7,007 nt of DNA, taken from Rickettsiales bacterium (lineage in GTDB: Bacteria; Pseudomonadota; Alphaproteobacteria; Rickettsiales; UBA1997). A program made the translations under genes and the position numbers. Shown one piece after another: positions 1 to 6,188 of the stretch. Position 1 is the stretch's first letter. Each line of letters opens with the position of its first letter. Where the stretch lies: the NCBI GenBank assembly GCA_947441695.1, contig CANEUK010000077.1:1-7007 (forward strand), given 5' to 3'. The notes beneath the pieces were generated by a model, which searched no databases, was not told the origin of the DNA, and saw only the letters and a list, made by a program, of their open reading frames with translations.

Positions 1-325
1 TGCCAACAATATTGGTTTGAATGAATGTTTCTGGGGCTTTAATTGAATTATCCACGTGCGATTCGGCAGCAAAATTCACCACAAAATCAATTGATTCTTC
101 CGCCAAAATTTGGCTTACGAGTTGGGAATTGCAGATATTTCCTTCAACAAATTTGAACAAAGGCAAGGTTTTTATTTTAGCCAAATTTTCTAAATTACTG
201 GCATAAGTTAAACTGTCTAAAACCACGGCTTTATTGCCCAAGGCGCAAACTTTAATGGCAAAATGGCTGCCAATAAATCCTGCGGCGCCCGTAATTAAAT
301 AATTTTTTGGTGAAGGTTTTGTCAT
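1..325 (-). CDS. rmlB: dTDP-glucose 4,6-dehydratase, N-terminal part (cut by window edge)
   Basis: This is a cytoplasmic NAD-dependent short-chain dehydrogenase (extended SDR) that converts dTDP-glucose to dTDP-4-keto-6-deoxyglucose, the step committing to dTDP-rhamnose and related deoxysugars for surface polysaccharide. The complement strand reads 108 codons from an ATG at 325-323 and leaves the window still open, so roughly two thirds of a normal ~340-residue protein is missing. The NAD-binding glycine motif GAAGFIGS is at residues 13-20. An RmlB-like LDSLTYASNLENL follows at about 36-48, with the Asp that should bind the adenosine ribose. The family hallmark NFAAESHVDNSI is at 84-95. The catalytic Thr-Asp-Glu and YxxxK residues would lie outside the window. 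No clear SD precedes the ATG, only an A-rich leader. It is divergent from the aminotransferase at 749. A related SDR (e.g. UDP-glucuronate decarboxylase) is possible, but AAESHVD plus LTYASN strongly favours RmlB. Confidence 0.9.
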   Translation of the reverse strand, partial: MTKPSPKNYLITGAAGFIGSHFAIKVCALGNKAVVLDSLTYASNLENLAKIKTLPLFKFVEGNICNSQLVSQILAEESIDFVVNFAAESHVDNSIKAPETFIQTNIVG

Positions 326-748
326 TTTTTTTCAAGTTTTTTTTTACAAAATTTTTTTGCCAAGAAGAAAGTTTTGCTGGCAAGAAAGCAGCAAATTTTT
401 AGCAATTCCAGCTTTTTTTGCCAATAATCAAGCGAGTCTTAAATGATTTTTTTTAAACCTTAGAGCCTGTATTCAAATTCATTTCACCTCATATTTAGTC
501 TTGTTTTAGCTTATTTTTTGATAAAATTATTCGAAATTTATCCAAATATTTCTTATGATTTTATCAAAAAAGCACTTAAAAATATGCCAAAATCTTAGGC
601 AAAATGAATTTGAATACAGGCTTCTAGAATTTTAAGAAAAATTAACCAAAATTTTATTCAAACATTTTCTTTTAAAAACAAAATTACCAAATATTTTCTC
701 GCCCAATAATCTTTAAAAAAATTCCCTCAAAAAAAATAAATAAACAAA
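326..748. other. Divergent intergenic region (rmlB / aminotransferase) holding a palindromic repeat
   Basis: This 423-bp stretch separates two divergent genes, so it must carry both promoters. It is very AT-rich with long T and A runs. The only strong structure is the palindrome at 461-626 (separate entry). Upstream of the aminotransferase, AATAAT at 705-710 matches the -10 consensus at five of six positions. The best partner, TTACCA at 684-689, is weak and only 15 bp away, so I do not claim a promoter. I see no open frame with coding character on either strand and no RNA gene. Confidence 0.7.
461..626. repeat. Long imperfect inverted repeat (~165 bp), MITE-like
   Basis: The left arm begins AGCCTGTATTCAAATTCATT at 464 and the same 21 bases (464-484) occur in perfect reverse complement at 602-622. 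After about 30 less conserved bases comes a second perfect block, TTTTTTGATAAAAT at 514-527, matched by its reverse complement at 558-571. Positions 528-537 and 548-557 pair with three mismatches around a ~10-base loop, so nearly the whole element folds into one hairpin. TA (or TAG) flanks both ends at 461-463 and 625-627, which could be a target duplication. A terminator is unlikely because the two flanking genes diverge from here and need no stop signal. The length, terminal perfection and flanking TA fit a non-autonomous element mobilised in trans by a transposase, perhaps a TA-targeting type such as IS630/Tc1-like. The family is my inference. Confidence 0.6.
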
Positions 749-1633
749 ATGACAGATTTAATTCCTTTCGACCAACGCGATGGTTTTATATGGTATAACG
801 GCGAATTTGTTGCTTGGAAAGACGCCAAAGTTCACGTGCTAAATCACGGACTTCATTACGCTTCGTGCGTTTTTGAAGGAGAAAAAATTTATAACGGCAA
901 AATTTTTAAATCTTTTGAACATTCAACCCGCTTGCACGCATCGGCAAAAATGATGGGTTTTGAAGTGCCCGTTTCAATTGAAGAACTAGAAAAAATCAAA
1001 AAAGAATCTGTCATCAAACAAAATATTCACGAGGGCTACATGCGCGCCTTTGCTTGGCGCGGTTCAGAAAAAATGGCAATTTCGGCACAAGGAAACAAAA
1101 TTCACGTAGCAATTGCCTGTTGGCCGTGGCCGCCTTATTATTCGGCCGAAGCGCGTAAAACTGGGCTAAAACTAAAATTCGCCAAATATAAACGCCCATC
1201 GCCCGAAACCGCGCCAGTTGCCGCCAAAGCCGCCGGTCTTTACATGATTTGCACAATTTCAAAACACGAAGCCGAAAACGAAGGCTATAACGACGCCTTA
1301 ATGCTTGATTATCAAGGCTTTTTGGCAGAAGCCACGGGTGCTAATTTATTTTTAGTCATGAAAAACGGCGAACTTCACACGCCGCTTGCCGATTGTTTTT
1401 TAAACGGAATCACCCGCTTAACCACAATTGAATTAGCCAAAAAACGCGGAATTAAAGTTGTAGAACGCCACATAAAACCCGAAGAATTGTCTGACGCGGC
1501 GGATGTTTTTTTAACTGGCAGCGCGGCCGAAATAACTCGCGTTGGATCAATTGAAGACAAACATTTTTATCCGCAAGCCAGTCAAATTACGCTCAATTTA
1601 ATGCAAGATTATCACGATTTGGTGCGTAGCTAA
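749..1633 (+). CDS. ilvE: Branched-chain amino acid aminotransferase
   Basis: This is a PLP-dependent fold-type IV (class IV) aminotransferase that interconverts Leu, Ile and Val with their 2-oxo acids using glutamate/2-oxoglutarate, the last step of branched-chain amino acid synthesis in the cytoplasm. The 294 residues are a normal bacterial BCAT length. The PLP-binding Lys is K160 in AAKAAGLYM, aligning with the KAGGNY/KLGGNY lysine of other BCATs. R61 in FEHSTRLHASAK should hold the PLP phosphate, and E194 in AEATGANLF is the expected residue near the pyridine nitrogen. LNGITR (218-223) and GSAAEIT (257-263) are the usual phosphate and substrate loops, and GLHYASCVFEGE (34-45) is the N-terminal family signature. 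D-amino acid transaminase and aminodeoxychorismate lyase are less likely, given the overall BCAT pattern. The ATG at 749 has an A-rich leader and no SD. The stop is TAA, and no terminator is evident after it. Confidence 0.95.
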   Translation: MTDLIPFDQRDGFIWYNGEFVAWKDAKVHVLNHGLHYASCVFEGEKIYNGKIFKSFEHSTRLHASAKMMGFEVPVSIEELEKIKKESVIKQNIHEGYMRAFAWRGSEKMAISAQGNKIHVAIACWPWPPYYSAEARKTGLKLKFAKYKRPSPETAPVAAKAAGLYMICTISKHEAENEGYNDALMLDYQGFLAEATGANLFLVMKNGELHTPLADCFLNGITRLTTIELAKKRGIKVVERHIKPEELSDAADVFLTGSAAEITRVGSIEDKHFYPQASQITLNLMQDYHDLVRS

Positions 1634-1634
1634 A

Positions 1635-1808
1635 ATGAAGGGAATCGAAAAGCTAAATTTGATAAAAAATATCTGCTCAGACAGAGCAGAAAGGCTGGAT
1701 GATATTATAAAAAAAAATATGCAGCTTAATTGAGGATTCATAAAAAAATTGGAGAGTTGTAAAAAAAACCTAAATCCAAAAGAAGAAGATGACGAAATCC
1801 CTTTTTAA
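1635..1808 (+). pseudogene. Small frame interrupted by one TGA, with SSB-like acidic tail
   Basis: The frame starts at an ATG one base after the aminotransferase stop and reads MKGIEKLNLIKNICSDRAER and on to MQLN, then TGA at 1731-1733. The same frame continues without other stops to TAA at 1806-1808, encoding GFIKKLESCKKNLNPK followed by EEDDEIPF. Joined, it would be 57 residues: a charged, probably helical N-terminal half and an acidic end. The last residues closely resemble the C-terminal tip of SSB proteins (consensus DDDIPF), which recruits RecO, PriA, exonuclease I and others. No OB fold is visible, so it is not SSB itself. If the TGA is a mutated TGG, the protein would have had Trp at position 33. 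It may be a decayed gene, a sequencing error, or two unrelated short frames. I recognise no family. An A9 run (1709-1717) and an A8 run (1761-1768) also make indel errors possible. Confidence 0.35.
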
Positions 1809-1840
1809 ATAGTCTCCAACAAAACCAACCACCAAACCAC

Positions 1841-2839
1841 ATGAAAAAACCACAAGCTGAAATCGTTATTTACCAAAGCAAAGACGATAAAAAAACTGTC
1901 GAAGTTCACTTAAAATCCGAAACAATTTGGCTGACACAAAGCCAAATGTCTGAGTTATTCGATACATCAACTGACAATATCAGTTTGCACTTAAACAACA
2001 TTTTCCGCGATCACGAATTAGAAGAAAGCTCAACTATCGAGGAATTCTCGGTAGTTCAAAAAGAAGGAAAGCGTGAAGTCAAAAGAACACTAAAGCACTA
2101 TAATCTTGATGCAATTATCGCTGTTGGCTATCGCGTAAGCTCGAAACGCGCAACCCAATTCAGAATCTGGGCAACGTCAGTTTTAAAAGATCACTTAACC
2201 CGCGACTTCACCATCAATCGTCAGCGTTTTGAAGAAAATGCGCGCGAGCTTGAAACCACGCTGAATTTGGTGCAAAAAGCTGCGCAAAGTTCTGAGTTAA
2301 ATCTTGATTCAAGCCGCGGATTGGTTGACGTGATTTCGCGCTACACCAAAACTTTTCTGCTTTTGCAGCGTTATGACGAAGGTTTGCTTGACGAACCAAA
2401 ATCTAAAAAAGGCGGAAAATTGCCAAACCTAAAAGATGCGCGCGCAGCTTTGGGCAACTTAAAAAAAGATTTAATTTCTCGCAAAGAGGCCACTCAACTT
2501 TTTGCCATTGAGCACCAAGAAGGTCTCGCATCAATTTTTGGAAATTTAGAGCAAAGCGTTTTTGGCGAGCCAGCCTATCCTTCGATTGAATCAAAGGCGG
2601 CGCATTTGCTTTATTTTGTAATCAAAAATCACCCTTTCACCGATGGCAATAAACGCAGCGCGGCATTTTTGTTTGTAGATTTTTTAAATCGAAACCAGTG
2701 TTTAATTGGCAAAAACAACCAGCCAATAATTGATGAAATTGGCCTTGCAGCCCTGACTCTTTTGATTGCCGAATCTGACTCAAAAAATAAAGAAATCATG
2801 ATTAAACTGGTCATGAACATGTTGATTTTGGAGACTTAG
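1841..2839 (+). CDS. RhuM-family protein fused to a Fic/Doc domain
   Basis: The 332-residue protein joins an N-terminal virulence RhuM domain (about 5-185) to a C-terminal Fic/Doc domain (about 200-325). IWLTQSQMSELF at 29-40, followed by TSTDNISLHLNNIF (43-55), looks like a helix-turn-helix, so DNA binding or autoregulation is plausible. RYTKTFLLLQRYDEGLL (167-183) is typical of the centre of RhuM-Fic fusions. The Fic core motif is HPFTDGNKR at 264-272, preceded by YPSIESKAAHLLYFVIKN. The Lys where AMP-transferring Fic enzymes have Gly (HPFxDGNGR) makes it closer to Doc (HxFxNANKR), a kinase of EF-Tu, so phosphotransfer or AMP transfer are both possible. I find no canonical inhibitory (S/T)xxxE(G/N) helix in the protein. 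It is likely a growth-controlling toxin or regulator, often seen beside restriction systems. The ATG at 1841 has no SD. The TAG stop shares its last base with the next gene's GTG. Confidence 0.88.
   Translation: MKKPQAEIVIYQSKDDKKTVEVHLKSETIWLTQSQMSELFDTSTDNISLHLNNIFRDHELEESSTIEEFSVVQKEGKREVKRTLKHYNLDAIIAVGYRVSSKRATQFRIWATSVLKDHLTRDFTINRQRFEENARELETTLNLVQKAAQSSELNLDSSRGLVDVISRYTKTFLLLQRYDEGLLDEPKSKKGGKLPNLKDARAALGNLKKDLISRKEATQLFAIEHQEGLASIFGNLEQSVFGEPAYPSIESKAAHLLYFVIKNHPFTDGNKRSAAFLFVDFLNRNQCLIGKNNQPIIDEIGLAALTLLIAESDSKNKEIMIKLVMNMLILET
2830..2833 (+). promoter_or_regulatory. Shine-Dalgarno GGAG for the SNase-like gene
   Basis: GGAG lies five bases before a GTG at 2839, inside the last codons of the RhuM-Fic gene. 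It supports the GTG as the true start and, with the TAGTG stop-start overlap, suggests translational coupling. It is the only clear SD I see before any gene in this window. Confidence 0.65.
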
Positions 2840-3402
2840 TGAAATTTTTTAACAACATCTTCACCACAATTTTTTTAGCAGTTTTTTGTCTTATCATTTT
2901 TCAAACTGCAACTTCAAAAACCGCCAGCTCGCAAAGCCAATATTTCCGCGTAAAATCACATCCACAATTCAACAAAAATTTCTCCGGCAACACCAAAGTT
3001 TTAGACGGCGATTCCATCAGAGTTGGCGACAAAGAAGTGCGCCTTTTTGGGCTTGACGCGCCCGAATATAAACAAACCTGTTTTAACGCCCAAAACCAAG
3101 AATATGCCTGCGGTCAAGCCAGTTTTGAGTTTTTAACCAAATTAGTCAGTGGCAAAAACGTGCGCTGCGACTATTCGGGCAAAGACAAATATAACCGCTT
3201 TTTGGGCAAATGCTTTGTCGGCGAGCTTTCCATCAACCAAGAAATTGTCAAAAACGGCCACGCCGTAATTTACAATTTCAACGAATCTGACGAAAAAATG
3301 GACGCCCTTGAAGCCACCGCCCAAGCCAACAAACGCGGCATTTGGCAAGGCGCGTTTTTGCTACCCAAAGACTATCGCAAAAAACACCCGTGGCACAACT
3401 AA
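2839..3402 (+). CDS. Secreted thermonuclease (SNase-like) family nuclease
   Basis: This is a calcium-dependent DNA/RNA phosphodiesterase of the staphylococcal nuclease fold. Its 187 residues begin with a short basic start (MKFFNN) and a hydrophobic stretch at about 7-22, then an SKTASSQS region, consistent with a signal peptide (Sec export) or an uncleaved membrane anchor. VLDGDSIRVG carries D56 and D58. VRLFGLDAPE carries R68, D73 and E76, and KDKYNR carries R120. By alignment these match D19, D21, R35, D40, E43 and R87 of S. aureus nuclease, so it should be active. Four cysteines in the mature part (C81, C91, C110, C125) could form disulfides, fitting an extracytoplasmic site. The start is GTG, with GGAG upstream, overlapping the RhuM-Fic stop by one base. 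An 11-bp gap separates it from the Res-like gene. A role in DNA uptake, scavenging or defence cannot be told from the sequence. Confidence 0.9.
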   Translation: MKFFNNIFTTIFLAVFCLIIFQTATSKTASSQSQYFRVKSHPQFNKNFSGNTKVLDGDSIRVGDKEVRLFGLDAPEYKQTCFNAQNQEYACGQASFEFLTKLVSGKNVRCDYSGKDKYNRFLGKCFVGELSINQEIVKNGHAVIYNFNESDEKMDALEATAQANKRGIWQGAFLLPKDYRKKHPWHN

Positions 3403-3413
3403 AAATTTTAAAA

Positions 3414-6035
3414 ATGCAACTATTTAAACAATTACAAAGCCAATCAATTGAATGGCGAAACCAAGGTTATCCATCAAAATTTTCAGTAATTAAAGAAATT
3501 TTAGAATTTAACAAAGACCAAAAAAACCAGCTAAAATTTTTAAGAACAGCCCAATTTGAAGCTTTAGAAGTTTATTGGTTTTTACGCCTAAAACTTGAAA
3601 CGCCAAAATTTTTGGAACTTTATAAAAAAATTTATTCAAAAAACTCCGATCTTTTTAAGGCACTTGGAATTGACACAAAAAACCAAGAAATTGCTGACGA
3701 ATTAGCTGATGGAAACGCCGAAATAATTTTTGAAAAAATCGCCAGCGACATCAATTTTGTTAAAAAAAATCAGCTACAAACAATTCATGAATCAATCAAT
3801 TTAGACTATTCAAGCTATATTTTGGCTCTGACAATGGGAGCTGGCAAAACCATGTTAATTGCCACAATTATCGCCACCGAATTTGCCATGAGTTTAGAAT
3901 ATGGCGGCGATAAATTTATGAAAAACGCTTTGGTTTTTGCGCCAGACAAAACCATAATCAACGCTCTCAAAGAAATCTCTAACACGCCATTTGAACAAAT
4001 TTTGCCTGCGCGCCATTACCAAATTTTTATGGCAAATTTTAAGTTGATTTACACGCAAGATGGCAGCCAAAAAATTGACGGGCTGCAAGAAAAAAGCAGC
4101 TACAACATCATTGTTACCAACACTCAAAAAATTATCCCAAAAAAAGATTCTCAAGAAAGTCAAAAACAACAAACTTTTGAAGCGACGCAAAAACAAAAAC
4201 ATAATGAACTTTTTGTTAATTTGCGGCTACAAAAAATTGCTTCGCTTCCTCAAATTGGTATTTTTTCTGACGAAGCTCATCACACTTACGGGCAAAAGGT
4301 TGGCGAAGATTTAAAAAGAGTACGCGAAGCCATAAATTACATCGCCAAAGAAACCCAAATTATTTGCGTGGTTAATACAACTGGCACGCCATATTCAGGC
4401 AAACAAACTCTAAAAGATGTGGTTTTTTGGTATGGGCTTGAACAAGGCATTAAAGACAATGTCTTAAAATCAATTCACAAAGGAATTATTTCTTACGACT
4501 TTAGCTTGCAATCAGAGGAATCAGTTATCGAAGACATCATCAAAGATTTTTTTGCCAACTACCAAAACCATCAATTACCAAATGGCGCAAAAGCCAAAAT
4601 CGCCTTTTATTTTAAAGACAGCAACCATCTAAACGAAGGCAAAAAATTTATCGATAACGCCATAATAAAAGCTGGCTTGTCGCCAACACTAATTTTGCAA
4701 AATACCGAAAAATCATCAAAAGAAGAACTAGAAGAATTCAATGCCATAAACCATCCATCAGCCGAAAAACGAGTTATTTTGCTAATCAAAAAAGGCACCG
4801 AAGGCTGGAATTGCCCAAGCCTTTTTGCCACTGCGCTAATTCGTGAGCTTTCGAGTTCTGACAATTTTGTTTTGCAATCTTCAACCAGATGTTTGCGCCA
4901 AGTTGTTGGCAATCAAAAGCCAGCGCGAATTTATCTCGAAAAACGCAATCAAGAAATTTTAGACAAACAACTAGTCGAAAATTTTGGCACTTCGCTAAGC
5001 CAGCTAAGTCAACAACAGACGCAAATGGAAGAGTTAGAAATTAAAATTTTAAAAACCAATTTGCCTAAATTAGAAATAATCAAAACCATTCGCCAAGTGG
5101 TTAAAATAAGCCAACAAAGCCAAGAAATAATTTTAAAAAAACCAAACGAAAATCAGCTTGAACAACAAACAATTTCTCGCGCCACTTATCAGCCAAATTT
5201 TGAAAATTCGCCCAAAGAACAAAAACCAAATCAACAAAATTTTTTAGAACGAACTGGCGAAATTGTTGAAATAAAAAACGCCAATAATTTTTTAGATATT
5301 TTTAGCGCAACAGCTCAAATTGCCGCTAAATACCATTTTTCTTATTTAGAAATTTTTGCAAAACTTAGCGAAATTTATCCCAATCAACAATTGCCCCAAA
5401 ATCATTTAGATCAGCTTTTTGCTCAAATTGACGAACAATCAAAAAACTATCAAACCCTTGAAACGCAAGTGGTTGAAGCTTTGGCAATCATCAAATTTCA
5501 AGACCAACAGCAAAACAATATTTTTTCCAAAAATTCAGACGGTGTTTTTTGCCACACTATTCGTTTTCAAAAAGGCAATGATCAAAATTTTGTCAGTCAA
5601 AAAGATTTATCAAACCAAGCTGGATTTGGCTTTCACTATTCACCTTACAATTTTGATTCGGCACCAGAAAAAGATTTTTTCACAGAAATTCTCGTCAGCC
5701 TCAACGCCAAACCAGAAGAAATTGCTGATATTTTTTTTACTGGCGGCTTAACCAATCAAAACCAAACCGATTTCTTTTTTGAATATAAAGACCCAAGCGG
5801 CAGCTATCGCAGCTATTTTCCTGATTTTGTAATTTTAAAAAAAACTGGCGAATTTTTAATTGTCGAAGTCAAAGCACCAAATGAAGAAACCAATGAAATA
5901 ACTCAAGCAAAAGCCAAGGCGGTGAGAAAAATCGAAGCCATTGCTGGCAACAAATTTAAATATCACATTCTTTATTCAAACAGCCCAATTGCAAACAGCA
6001 AAATCAAGGAAGTAGCAGATTTAATTTATACTTAA
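3414..6035 (+). CDS. Type III restriction enzyme Res-like helicase-nuclease
   Basis: This is a superfamily 2 helicase with a C-terminal nuclease, the expected Res subunit of a type III restriction-modification system, which translocates from unmethylated sites and cuts DNA together with Mod. In the 873-residue protein the Walker A is TMGAGKT (about 140-146), the DEAH box is SDEAHH (285-290), TTGTPY (322-327) is motif III, GTEGWNCPS (461-469) is motif V-like and QSSTRCLRQ (488-496) is motif VI. A Gln/Asn-rich linker spans about 566-612. The nuclease is PD-(D/E)xK: PD at 803-804 in YFPDFVI, then VEVKAP with E818 and K820. I chose the ATG at 3414, 11 bases after the nuclease stop. Upstream TTG and GTG codons in frame lie inside the nuclease gene and lack support. 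No SD is visible. The mod-like gene follows after a terminator. A stand-alone DEAH helicase-nuclease is the alternative, but the methylase neighbour argues for restriction. Confidence 0.88.
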   Translation: MQLFKQLQSQSIEWRNQGYPSKFSVIKEILEFNKDQKNQLKFLRTAQFEALEVYWFLRLKLETPKFLELYKKIYSKNSDLFKALGIDTKNQEIADELADGNAEIIFEKIASDINFVKKNQLQTIHESINLDYSSYILALTMGAGKTMLIATIIATEFAMSLEYGGDKFMKNALVFAPDKTIINALKEISNTPFEQILPARHYQIFMANFKLIYTQDGSQKIDGLQEKSSYNIIVTNTQKIIPKKDSQESQKQQTFEATQKQKHNELFVNLRLQKIASLPQIGIFSDEAHHTYGQKVGEDLKRVREAINYIAKETQIICVVNTTGTPYSGKQTLKDVVFWYGLEQGIKDNVLKSIHKGIISYDFSLQSEESVIEDIIKDFFANYQNHQLPNGAKAKIAFYFKDSNHLNEGKKFIDNAIIKAGLSPTLILQNTEKSSKEELEEFNAINHPSAEKRVILLIKKGTEGWNCPSLFATALIRELSSSDNFVLQSSTRCLRQVVGNQKPARIYLEKRNQEILDKQLVENFGTSLSQLSQQQTQMEELEIKILKTNLPKLEIIKTIRQVVKISQQSQEIILKKPNENQLEQQTISRATYQPNFENSPKEQKPNQQNFLERTGEIVEIKNANNFLDIFSATAQIAAKYHFSYLEIFAKLSEIYPNQQLPQNHLDQLFAQIDEQSKNYQTLETQVVEALAIIKFQDQQQNNIFSKNSDGVFCHTIRFQKGNDQNFVSQKDLSNQAGFGFHYSPYNFDSAPEKDFFTEILVSLNAKPEEIADIFFTGGLTNQNQTDFFFEYKDPSGSYRSYFPDFVILKKTGEFLIVEVKAPNEETNEITQAKAKAVRKIEAIAGNKFKYHILYSNSPIANSKIKEVADLIYT

Positions 6036-6036
6036 T

Positions 6037-6059
6037 CAAATTCGACTTTGTCGAATTTG
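6037..6059 (+). terminator. Perfect 10-bp hairpin after the Res-like gene
   Basis: CAAATTCGAC and GTCGAATTTG form a perfect 10-bp stem with a TTT loop, starting one base after the TAA stop. The following GGGTTTGTTTTG is T-rich but broken by G. It could be a weak intrinsic terminator or an mRNA-stabilising 3' hairpin. Confidence 0.5.
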
Positions 6060-6071
6060 GGTTTGTTTTGA

Positions 6072-6122
6072 ATTGCTACGCACGAAGTAAATTCGTGCAT
6101 CCGCAATAGATTTTTGGTTTTT
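6072..6122 (+). terminator. Second hairpin with T-tract, probable intrinsic terminator
   Basis: The inner stem GCACGAA (6080-6086) / TTCGTGC (6092-6098) has loop GTAAA. An outer stem ATTGC (6072-6076) / GCAAT (6103-6107) encloses a small internal loop. It is followed by TTTTTGGTTTTTT (about 6111-6122). Stem plus T-run fits Rho-independent termination of the upstream three-gene unit, separating it from the mod-like gene 67 bases further on. Confidence 0.6.
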
Positions 6123-6188
6123 TAAAAAAATCGATTTCTTTAGTTAGATCTATACATCAAATATATCAAAAAAAACTAACCAAATTTT

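Noticed and set aside
21..206. Plus-strand frame of about 61 codons at the left edge
   Set aside because: It is antisense to the rmlB coding sequence, whose dehydratase motifs on the minus strand are unmistakable.
461..626. Long palindrome as a bidirectional transcription terminator
   Set aside because: The flanking genes are divergent, so transcription starts rather than ends on both sides. The length and perfect ends fit a mobile element better.
1672..1690. Hairpin TCTGCTC / GAGCAGA with a 5-base loop after the aminotransferase gene, as a terminator
   Set aside because: On the plus strand no T-run follows. On the minus strand a TATTTTTTAT stretch follows, but no minus-strand gene lies to its right. 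It also falls inside the small frame at 1635-1808, so it may be incidental.
1731..1733. TGA read as Trp (alternative genetic code, as in some reduced alphaproteobacteria)
   Set aside because: All the large genes here use TGG for Trp and have no in-frame TGA, so recoding across the genome is not supported by a single TGA in a small unrecognised frame.
3342..3413. A longer Res-like protein starting at TTG 3342 or GTG 3390
   Set aside because: Both starts lie inside the SNase-like gene. The extra residues are just that gene's 3' end read in another frame, and the ATG at 3414 begins the plausible Res N-terminus.
3894..4202. Antisense open frame of about 100 codons within the Res-like gene
   Set aside because: It lies opposite conserved helicase sequence, shows no recognisable domain, and is explained by low stop density opposite Lys/Asn/Gln-rich coding DNA. 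The same holds for the other antisense frames, including 4607-4912 and 1014-1262.
6123..6188. Promoter for mod around TATACAT at 6151
   Set aside because: No convincing -35 box lies at a proper spacing. The region is AT-rich enough to give such matches by chance.
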